Shown piece after piece: positions 50,958-58,586 of a DNA stretch of 58,586 nt. The stretch comes from Lachnospiraceae bacterium (GTDB taxonomy: Bacteria; Bacillota; Clostridia; Lachnospirales; Lachnospiraceae): positions 1 to 58,586 of the forward strand of contig SVEM01000008.1 in assembly GCA_015057375.1 (NCBI GenBank), given 5' to 3'. Both the position numbers and the translations under genes were made by a program. The notes beneath the pieces are model-generated. The model made no database searches and was not told the DNA's origin. It was given only the letters and a program-made list of their open reading frames with translations. The stretch's first letter is position 1. Each line of letters opens with the position of its first letter.

Positions 50958-52186
50958 TGGATAATATTTTATTTTCTCCACCGGATATAACAGAAGAAGA
51001 AATAGAAGAAGTCGCAGAAGCGTTAAGAAGCGGATGGATTACCACAGGGCCGAGAACTAAGGAGCTTGAAAAAAGACTTCGTGGGTATTGTGGTGCGGAT
51101 GGATGTGTGTGTCTTAATTCTGCAACTGCTGCTATGGAGCTTACACTGAGACTTCTCGGAGTAGGAGAGGGAGACGAAGTAATAACAACCTCATATACTT
51201 ATACTGCAACCTGTAGTGTAATATGTCATGTTGGAGCAACCCCGGTTCTTGTTGATACCGGAAAAGATTCCTATGAGATTGATTATGATGCTATAGAAGC
51301 TGCCATAACAGAAAAGACTAAGGTTATTATGCCTGTTGATATTGCAGGTATTATGTGTGACTATGACAGAATAAAGGAAGTTTTGGAAAAGAAGAAGTCG
51401 CTATACAAGCCGGAAAACGATATGCAGGCAATGTATGACAGAGTGGTTATTCTTGCGGATTCGGCACACGGACTCGGAGCTTCGTATAAAGGACAGAAAA
51501 GCGGTTCCGTTGCTGATTTTACTGCGTTCTCATTTCATGCCGTAAAAAATCTTACAACGGCTGAGGGTGGTGCGATAACCTGGAAGCTTCCTTCATTTAC
51601 AGAAGATACGAATGAACATATATACAAACAGTATCAGCTTATGTCACTTCACGGACAGTCAAAGGATGCTCTTGCAAAAACAAAACTTGGCGGTTGGGAA
51701 TATGATATTGTTGCACCGTTATATAAGTGCAATATGACAGATATCATGGCAGCGATAGGGCTTGTACAGCTTAGCAGATATGAGTCATTGCTTGAAAGAA
51801 GAAAAGAAATAACCGATAGATATGATATAGGGTTTGCATCCATAACAGATAAAAAGATAAAAGTTTTATCACATGAAGATGATATGCGTATTGGAAGCAG
51901 GCACCTGTATTTGGTAAGAATAGAAGATGCGGACAGGGAATACTGCAACTGTGTTATAGAAGAAATGGCAAAAAGGGGAATACCGCTTAATGTACATTAC
52001 AAGCCTCTTCCAATGCTTACTGCATACAAAGATATGGGATATGATATTAACAACTATCCGAATGCATTCAATCAGTTTTGTAATGAGATAACCTTCCCGC
52101 TTCATACGAAGCTTACAAATGAACAGATTGAATATATAATAGACAATTTTAAAGAGGTTCTTGAAAATATATCAAAGGAGCTTTAA
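50954..52186 (+). CDS. DegT/DnrJ/EryC1 family sugar aminotransferase (PglE-like)
   Basis: The 410-residue PLP enzyme has the N-terminal SGWITTGPRTKELE, SATAAMELTLRLLGVGEGDE, the DSAHGLGASYKG region and the Schiff base Lys in FSFHAVKNLTTAEGGAI. It transfers amino from glutamate to the 4-keto sugar of the dehydratase. The start overlaps the dehydratase stop by four bases. The product is a UDP-2-acetamido-4-amino-2,4,6-trideoxyhexose if the inference holds. Confidence 0.92.
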   Translation: MMDNILFSPPDITEEEIEEVAEALRSGWITTGPRTKELEKRLRGYCGADGCVCLNSATAAMELTLRLLGVGEGDEVITTSYTYTATCSVICHVGATPVLVDTGKDSYEIDYDAIEAAITEKTKVIMPVDIAGIMCDYDRIKEVLEKKKSLYKPENDMQAMYDRVVILADSAHGLGASYKGQKSGSVADFTAFSFHAVKNLTTAEGGAITWKLPSFTEDTNEHIYKQYQLMSLHGQSKDALAKTKLGGWEYDIVAPLYKCNMTDIMAAIGLVQLSRYESLLERRKEITDRYDIGFASITDKKIKVLSHEDDMRIGSRHLYLVRIEDADREYCNCVIEEMAKRGIPLNVHYKPLPMLTAYKDMGYDINNYPNAFNQFCNEITFPLHTKLTNEQIEYIIDNFKEVLENISKEL

Positions 52187-52189
52187 TAA

Positions 52190-52888
52190 ATGTTAAATAT
52201 AGAAAACATTCTTATTTCATGGGAAGATTTGCCCGAAGAAATGAAAAATGACAAGGTAAAAATGTACTACGACATTCTTGATAAGAAGAGAAGCAGTCTT
52301 GTTATCAAGAGAGTATTTGATATTGTTGTATCATTATTTCTCATTGTTGTTTTATTACCTGTATTTGCAATTATTGCTTACATGATAAAGAAGGATTCAA
52401 AAGGACCGGTAATATTTCGTCAGACAAGAGTTACGGCGTATAATAGAGATTTTACAATATATAAGTTTCGTACAATGGTAAATGATGCTGACAGCCTTGG
52501 CAGCAGTGTAACAGTTCAGGGTGACAGCCGTATAACAGCCGTAGGAAATAAGCTTAGAAAATACAGACTTGATGAATTGCCACAGCTTGTAAATGTACTT
52601 TTCGGCGATATGAGTTTTGTAGGCACACGTCCTGAGGTAAGAAAGTATGTAGACCAATATTCTCAGTCAATGATGGCAACGCTTCTTATGCCTGCAGGGA
52701 TAACTTCCGAAGCAAGCATAGCTTATAAGGACGAAGATGAGCTTTTAAAAAATGCATTTGACTGTGATTATGTATATGTAAATAAGATTCTTCCTGAGAA
52801 AATGAAATATAATTTGCGAAGTATAAGAAAATTCAGTATAGAGCGTGATATACTGACCATGATAAAAACTGTGATTTCGGTAATATAG
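52190..52888 (+). CDS. Phosphoglycosyl transferase, PglC-like (bacterial sugar transferase)
   Basis: The 232-residue monotopic enzyme has a re-entrant hydrophobic segment (VVSLFLIVVLLPVFAIIAYM), then KDSKGPVIFRQTR, YKFRTMV, LRKYRLDELPQLVNVLFGDMSFVGTRPEV, with the Asp-Glu dyad (RLDELPQL). It loads a phospho-sugar onto undecaprenyl phosphate, the first membrane step. Four bases follow the aminotransferase stop. No TagO-type enzyme is in the window, so this may start the polymer. Confidence 0.92.
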   Translation: MLNIENILISWEDLPEEMKNDKVKMYYDILDKKRSSLVIKRVFDIVVSLFLIVVLLPVFAIIAYMIKKDSKGPVIFRQTRVTAYNRDFTIYKFRTMVNDADSLGSSVTVQGDSRITAVGNKLRKYRLDELPQLVNVLFGDMSFVGTRPEVRKYVDQYSQSMMATLLMPAGITSEASIAYKDEDELLKNAFDCDYVYVNKILPEKMKYNLRSIRKFSIERDILTMIKTVISVI

Positions 52889-52903
52889 AATGAAATAATT
52901 TTT

Positions 52904-52931
52904 AATCCCGGCAGATTGTTCCGCCGGGATT
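52904..52931. terminator. Terminator-like hairpin between convergent genes
   Basis: AATCCCGGC (52904-52912) pairs with GCCGGGATT (52923-52931) over a ten-base loop. The T runs on either side are short. Confidence 0.7.
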
Positions 52932-52937
52932 GCTATT

Positions 52938-54767
52938 TTAGCTATTTTTCTTTGCCCTATATCTGAGTGTAGGATCAAGTATTTTCTTTCTGATACGAAG
53001 TGACTGTGGAGTAACCTCTAAAAGCTCATCTGTATCTATATAATCAAGTGCCTGTTCAAGGCTGAGTATTCTTGGCGGTGTGAGTCGGAGAGCATCGTCC
53101 GAACCGGAAGCTCTTGTATTTGTAAGCTGTTTTTTCTTACATACATTTACTTCAATATCATCGCTCTTTCCATTTTCCCCGACAATCATTCCGGCATATA
53201 CTTTCTCTCCGGGTCCGATAAATAATGTGCCTCTTTCCTGTGCATTAAAGAGTCCGTATGTGATTGTTTCGCCGGATTCAAATGCTATGAGAGAACCGGA
53301 TTTACGATATGCTATGTCGCCCTTGTATGGCATGTAATCTTCAAATACGGTATTTATTACGCCATTACCTTTTGTATCGGTCATAAACTCACCACGATAA
53401 CCGATAAGTCCTCGTGAAGGTATAAGAAATTCAAGTCTTGTATATCCGGCGCCGATAGGGGTCATCCCTTGGAGCTCACCTTTTCTTTGGCTGAGTTTTT
53501 CTATGACGCTTCCCTGAAACTCATCAGGCACATCGATGTATGCGCGTTCAATAGGCTCAAGTTTTTTGCCACGCTCATCGTATTTGTAGAGGACCTCTGC
53601 TTTACTTACTGAAAATTCATATCCTTCGCGTCTCATATTTTCAATGAGGACGGAGAGATGAAGTTCGCCTCGACCGGACACTTTGAATGCTTCTGTTGTA
53701 TCTGTTTCTTCTACACGAAGAGAAACGTCAGTATTTAGCATCTTAAATAATCTGTCGCGCAGGTGTCTTGATGTAACATATTTTCCTTCAGTTCCGGCAA
53801 GCGGACTGTCATTTACAATAAAGTCGATGGCAATAGTAGGTTCAGATATTTTCTGAAATGGAATAGGTACAGGATTTTCGGTAGAGCATATAGTGTCACC
53901 GATATGAAGATCGGAAATACCTGTTACTGCAACTACTTCACCAATACCTGCCTCGTCAACTTCTATACGTTTTAATCCGTCAAATACGTATAATTTACTG
54001 ATTTTTACTTTGGCCTGTTTGCTTTCATCGTGAGCATTTGCAATAATAACGTCCTGATTGATGCGTAATTTGCCGTTATCTATTTTTCCGATTCCGATAC
54101 GTCCGACATAGTCGTTATAATCTATGGTGCTTATAAGCATCTGCACTCCAAGATCAGGATCTCCCTCGGGAGCAGGAATATAGTTTATGATTGCTTCGAA
54201 AAGATCAGTCATGTCTTCCTTAGGGTCATCAAGTGAGGTTGTGGCATAGCCGCCTTTTGCCGATGCAAATATAAATGGACAGTCAAGCTGTGAGTCGTCT
54301 GCATCAAGGTCAATGAACAGCTCGAGAACTTCATCGACAACTTCATCAGGTCTTGCATCCGGACGGTCTGTTTTATTGATACATACGATAACCGGAAGGG
54401 AAAGCTCAAGTGCTTTTTTCAAAACAAATTTTGTCTGAGGCATTGCACCTTCGTATGCGTCGACAACAAGTATTACACCGTTTACCATTTTAAGAACACG
54501 CTCAACTTCTCCGCCGAAGTCAGCATGTCCAGGAGTGTCAATGATGTTTATTTTAGTGTCTTTATAAAATACGGCGGTATTTTTTGAAAGAATAGTGATA
54601 CCGCGTTCGCGCTCTATATCGTTTGAATCCATAACACGTCTTTCGATAACCTGTCCGGCACGGAATACACCGCTTTGTTTTAACAGTTCGTCTACAAGAG
54701 TTGTTTTCCCATGATCGACATGGGCTATTATAGCAATGTTTCTTATGTCGTTTCTTTGTTCTTTCAT
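52938..54767 (-). CDS. typA: Ribosome-associated GTPase TypA/BipA
   Basis: The 609-residue GTPase has G1 [11 protein letters not shown]2 RERGITI, G3 [12 protein letters not shown]4 NKTDRPDA and the EF-G-like C-terminal domains ([19 protein letters not shown]). It acts in ribosome assembly and stress adaptation. RBS AAAGGAATT. Full length. Confidence 0.96.
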   Translation of the reverse strand: MKEQRNDIRNIAIIAHVDHGKTTLVDELLKQSGVFRAGQVIERRVMDSNDIERERGITILSKNTAVFYKDTKINIIDTPGHADFGGEVERVLKMVNGVILVVDAYEGAMPQTKFVLKKALELSLPVIVCINKTDRPDARPDEVVDEVLELFIDLDADDSQLDCPFIFASAKGGYATTSLDDPKEDMTDLFEAIINYIPAPEGDPDLGVQMLISTIDYNDYVGRIGIGKIDNGKLRINQDVIIANAHDESKQAKVKISKLYVFDGLKRIEVDEAGIGEVVAVTGISDLHIGDTICSTENPVPIPFQKISEPTIAIDFIVNDSPLAGTEGKYVTSRHLRDRLFKMLNTDVSLRVEETDTTEAFKVSGRGELHLSVLIENMRREGYEFSVSKAEVLYKYDERGKKLEPIERAYIDVPDEFQGSVIEKLSQRKGELQGMTPIGAGYTRLEFLIPSRGLIGYRGEFMTDTKGNGVINTVFEDYMPYKGDIAYRKSGSLIAFESGETITYGLFNAQERGTLFIGPGEKVYAGMIVGENGKSDDIEVNVCKKKQLTNTRASGSDDALRLTPPRILSLEQALDYIDTDELLEVTPQSLRIRKKILDPTLRYRAKKNS

Positions 54768-54795
54768 GAGGAATTCCTTTCTATGTTACGCAGTT

Positions 54796-55041
54796 AAGTT
54801 CCTATTCACACCAGTCACTTCCCTAGCATTCGCAAACGATTGCTGCGGGAAGTTCCTATTCACACCAGTCACTTCCCTAGCATTCGCAAACGATTGCTGC
54901 GCAATCTTTCTCGCTCCTTACGGAGCTAAGTTTGCTCATGTGAGGGCAGTGACTGCTTACACTCATATGAATTATAAAAGTTCTGCAAGCAAGCGAGCTT
55001 GATGCAGAACTTTATATTTCATATGGTGTGAATAGTAACTT
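54796..55041. repeat. Palindromic MITE-like element with internal 54-bp tandem duplication
   Basis: AAGTTCCTATTCACACCA (54796-54813) is inverted at 55024-55041 with 17 of 18 bases matching. CAGTCACT and AGTGACTG further in continue the symmetry, and CATATGAATTATAAAAGTTC (from 54964) pairs with its inverse ending near 55025. A 52-base unit is duplicated at 54796-54847 and 54850-54901. It contains no gene; an ORF in this stretch is repeat-derived. It fills the gap between typA and tRNA-Leu. Confidence 0.65.
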
Positions 55042-55046
55042 TGGAA

Positions 55047-55130
55047 TGCAGGAAATGGGACTTGAACCCACACGATGTTGCCACCACAGGCACCTGAAGC
55101 CTGCGCGTCTGCCAATTCCGCCATTCCTGC
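55047..55130 (-). tRNA. tRNA-Leu (anticodon CAG)
   Basis: The minus strand gives an 84-nt class II tRNA: acceptor GCAGGAA/TTCCTGC, D-arm AATTGGCAGACGC, anticodon stem CAGGC/GCCTG with loop TTCAGGT (anticodon CAG), a long variable arm and T-arm GGTTCAAGTCC. No CCA is encoded. It lies downstream of the ABC/GntR operon terminator. Confidence 0.95.
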
Positions 55131-55138
55131 ATATTAAA

Positions 55139-55179
55139 TTATGTGGTACCGAAAACTGTGTGTTTTCAGCACCACATAA
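55139..55179 (-). terminator. Hairpin after the ABC/GntR operon
   Basis: TTATGTGGT (55139-55147) pairs with ACCACATAA (55171-55179), with GAAAAC/GTTTTC inside. It separates the ABC permease from tRNA-Leu. The T tail on the minus strand is short. Confidence 0.6.
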
Positions 55180-55215
55180 TAATACATTGTAAATATTCGC
55201 TTGTCAACTTAAAAA

Positions 55216-56046
55216 TCAGATGTTGAGCTTCTTTTTGAACATATATACCGTAATGAAAGAGTATATAGCACAGAATATAAATTGTGTTATACATAATACT
55301 GTAAAAGGTGTGTTGACAATCTGACTAACCATTACCTGCTCTGTTTCGTTGATAGAATAAGCAGAAGGCATGAACATATAATCTATATAAAAGAACATAA
55401 ATATTGTTGATACTATCTGCATTATAAAATCAAATACAATATAAGTCAGTATTGAGCCGAGTATCGGATGGTTATTCATTCTGTGACCGATGGCTAGTGA
55501 GGCAGATAACTGAGTTATTTGCTGTATTATTGAAAGGAATATAGTCAGTATTAGGACAAATGCGGTAAATACAGTAAATCCGTCGTTTCTTAATGATTCT
55601 AATATAAAAGGAATGTCTATATCAGGTAATCCGACATTTATTATAGTAAATGTTATAATTGAGCAAATAACGAGTATCCCGCATACAAGTATCCATACAA
55701 ATGCTACAAACAACTTTGAAAATACTATAGAAGTAGTTGATACAGGAAGTGTATGTGTAAGATATCCTTCCCCGGTAACCATGCTTTTATAAAAACGATA
55801 CATAAGCAGTATAGCGGAAGCAACTACAACAGCGATAATTGTGCATGTATATGTTATTGTTACAATTGCCTGTATTATAGATAATATATCAAAGGAATCG
55901 GCAATGTAGAGTGAAGCATAATCATTTTCTGAATAAAATTTTGTGTACAGTGCAGAAACAGGAGTAACCACAACCAATGCAAGTAGCATCCATATTATAT
56001 ATCTTCCGGTATGTTTGAATTCATGTTTTATAAGTTTTCCTAACAT
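55216..56046 (-). CDS. ABC-2 type permease with six membrane helices
   Basis: The 276-residue protein has six hydrophobic segments (YIIWMLLALVVVTPVSALY, YTCTIIAVVVASAILLMYRFY, LFVAFVWILVCGILVICSII, VFTAFVLILTIFLSIIQQ, LGSILTYIVFDFIMQIVSTI, VLCITQFIFCAIYSFITVYM). TGEGYLTHTLPVSTTSI is typical of the YtrC/YtrD-like or bacitracin-type permeases in GntR-controlled operons. It works with the ATPase; substrate unknown. The start overlaps the ATPase end by seven bases. Confidence 0.88.
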   Translation of the reverse strand: MLGKLIKHEFKHTGRYIIWMLLALVVVTPVSALYTKFYSENDYASLYIADSFDILSIIQAIVTITYTCTIIAVVVASAILLMYRFYKSMVTGEGYLTHTLPVSTTSIVFSKLFVAFVWILVCGILVICSIITFTIINVGLPDIDIPFILESLRNDGFTVFTAFVLILTIFLSIIQQITQLSASLAIGHRMNNHPILGSILTYIVFDFIMQIVSTIFMFFYIDYMFMPSAYSINETEQVMVSQIVNTPFTVLCITQFIFCAIYSFITVYMFKKKLNI

Positions 56047-56738
56047 CTGAACACCTCCCTAAAATAACCGTCAACAGATATGCCATGTTCTTCACGGATC
56101 TCGTCTACGGATTTGTGTGCATACAAGTTTCCATACTGTATTAAAAGAACTTCGTCGAGTATCTGCTCAATGTCAGATATCAAATGAGTTGATATAAGTA
56201 TGGACCCCTCCTCATTGTAATTGTTTAGAATAGTATTTAATATATAATCTCTGGAAGCAGGATCTACGCCGCCGATAGGCTCGTCAAGACAATACAGATC
56301 CGCTTTTCTGCTCATGGTAAGTATAAGCTGAACTTTCTCTTTAGTTCCTTTAGACATTGCCTTAAGCTTCATATTCTCGGCAATGTTAAGGTGCTTAAGC
56401 ATGTCATATGCTTTTTCCTTTTCAAAATTACTGTAGAAATCCCCATAATAATTAATAAGTTGTTTGACATTCATAAAGTCACTTAAAAATGTCGTGTCCG
56501 GAAGATAAGCAATAGAAAGCTTACTTTTTACTCCCGGCTTTTCTCCATTAATAAGAACCTCACCGCTTGTTGGTGTGAGAAGCCCGTTTATTAATTTAAT
56601 AAGTGTAGTTTTTCCACTCGCGTTTGGGCCAAGGAGTCCGACAATGCGTCCTCTCTCAAGAGTAAATGATACATTGTTCAGGGCCAGGACGTTGCCATAT
56701 TTTTTTGTAAGATCCCGGCATTCCAGTAATTCTGACAT
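56040..56738 (-). CDS. ABC transporter ATP-binding protein (YtrB-like)
   Basis: The 232-residue ATPase has Walker A GPNASGKTTLIK, KGTKEKVQLIL in the signature area (degenerate), Walker B LYCLDEPIGGVDP and switch His ISTHLISDIEQI. The start at ATG 56738 is set by AAGGAGG eight bases upstream; TTG 56744 is too near. The second gene of the GntR operon. Confidence 0.9.
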   Translation of the reverse strand: MSELLECRDLTKKYGNVLALNNVSFTLERGRIVGLLGPNASGKTTLIKLINGLLTPTSGEVLINGEKPGVKSKLSIAYLPDTTFLSDFMNVKQLINYYGDFYSNFEKEKAYDMLKHLNIAENMKLKAMSKGTKEKVQLILTMSRKADLYCLDEPIGGVDPASRDYILNTILNNYNEEGSILISTHLISDIEQILDEVLLIQYGNLYAHKSVDEIREEHGISVDGYFREVFRC

Positions 56739-56757
56739 ATTCAAATCCTCCTTAATT

Positions 56758-57111
56758 TTATAAATGCTGTTTTAAAATATCTAATATAGAAGAATCATCT
56801 AAGCCTATATTTCTGACATTTTGTATGAAATCGTTGCAGTACTGTGATGCAAGTTCATTTTTCAATTCCTGTATCTTGCAGACGTCCTCTGTAATATACC
56901 GTCCGGAAGTACGGTTGGTATAAATAAGCTCAGTTGTTTCTAATGTAGATAGGGCCTTCTGCATGGTGTTGGGGTTTACTGCAGCTTCTGAAGCAAGCTC
57001 ACGTACTGAGGGAAGCTTGTCGCCCGGCTGGTAACGCCCGGAAATAATATCGAGTTTTATCCTGTCGATAATCTGCATATAAATGGGTGTAGAATTATTC
57101 ATTTCCCACAA
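56758..57111 (-). CDS. GntR family regulator, YtrA-like
   Basis: The product has about 117 residues with an N-terminal winged helix (IYMQIIDRIKLDIISGRY, GDKLPSVRELASEAAVNPNTMQKALSTLE) and a short C-terminal helical tail instead of a ligand domain, as in the YtrA subfamily. TTG 57111 has AAAGGTGG eight bases upstream; ATG 57102 (MNNSTPIYMQ) is the family-typical alternative. YtrA proteins repress their own ABC operons and are relieved by wall-active antibiotics in Bacillus. The same is likely here. Confidence 0.9.
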   Translation of the reverse strand: MWEMNNSTPIYMQIIDRIKLDIISGRYQPGDKLPSVRELASEAAVNPNTMQKALSTLETTELIYTNRTSGRYITEDVCKIQELKNELASQYCNDFIQNVRNIGLDDSSILDILKQHL

Positions 57112-57255
57112 AAAGCATACCACCTTTCATAAAATGATAAATAAACCAACTTGTATTACTGTATTAATTACATAATACAATAGTACAATAATGGAAAATA
57201 TTAAAAATGTCAATATGTTTATGCAAAAATTGTAATAACATGTAATTTTTACGGC

Positions 57256-57284
57256 TTTACAAGCATATTCAAAAGTGTTAGAAT
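57256..57284 (+). promoter_or_regulatory. Promoter of the pyruvate:ferredoxin oxidoreductase gene
   Basis: TTTACA (57256-57261), 17 bases, TAGAAT (57279-57284). A short hairpin ACGGATA/TATCCGT follows in the leader at about 57298-57328. Confidence 0.6.
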
Positions 57285-57344
57285 TAACCTCAGGTAACGG
57301 ATAGGTAAGTTTCTGGAAGTATCCGTTTGTATTATATTTATTAA

Positions 57345-58586
<1,242 letters not shown>

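Noticed and set aside
54796-54901. Tandem 52-base repeat as a CRISPR start
   Set aside because: Only two copies with a two-base spacer between them and no cas genes; it belongs to the palindromic element.
54736-55002. Plus-strand 88-codon ORF over the typA/tRNA gap
   Set aside because: It is made of the 54-bp duplication and its arms; residues repeat with the DNA and no RBS is present.
57298-57328. Riboswitch in the nifJ leader
   Set aside because: Only a seven-base-pair hairpin is visible; too short and without a recognisable aptamer.

Overview
The window looks like chromosome of an anaerobic, low-GC Clostridia, most probably a Lachnospiraceae gut or rumen bacterium. The pointers are a pyruvate:ferredoxin oxidoreductase, a stand-alone [FeFe]-hydrogenase, rubrerythrin, a butyryl/4-hydroxybutyrate-type CoA-transferase, intracellular GH43 hemicellulases, a Phe T-box on pheST, AGGAGG-type ribosome binding sites and AT-rich intergenic DNA. 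The genus cannot be fixed from this sequence alone.

Region 1 (1-12 kb) is accessory and rearranged. It opens with the 3' end of a gene that resembles the GGGtGRT family. A PadR/DUF6120-like/small secreted protein operon follows, then a subtilase with a stop at codon 4, an EF-hand plus leucine-rich-repeat secreted protein, and a decayed second copy of the opening 3' end with its terminator. Next is an ABC exporter with a LytTR regulator and a DUF3021 membrane protein. Then comes a chimeric small ORF (nitroreductase start fused to the GGGtGRT-like end). A decaying toxin-type island follows: a PBECR4-like nuclease with a structured leader, an antitoxin that lost its HTH, small unknown proteins and an orphan minus-strand RNA. 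The intact nitroreductase closes the region. Duplicated gene ends mark the borders of both inserted blocks.

Region 2 (12-31 kb) is mostly core metabolism: two GH43 enzymes, a secreted nuclease, [FeFe]-hydrogenase, an AraC regulator, alanine racemase, rubrerythrin, CoA-transferase, a Na+:alanine-type symporter, MscL, Ig-like and deacetylase cell-wall proteins, DegV, DHFR and a SpoIID-like protein. Region 3 (31-38 kb) has YihY, a T-box-controlled pheST operon and a secreted tandem esterase whose first domain has lost its nucleophile.

Region 4 (38-53 kb) is one long co-directional cell-surface polymer cluster. It holds four proteins with CDP-glycerol glycerophosphotransferase domains (one fused to a GT2), TagG/TagH-type export, TagD, an LCP ligase, and a PglF/PglE/PglC-like set that could make and load an amino-sugar starter in place of TagO/TagA. 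Region 5 (53-58.6 kb) has typA/bipA, a palindromic MITE-like repeat, tRNA-Leu(CAG), a GntR/ABC operon and the first 409 codons of nifJ, which runs off the window.
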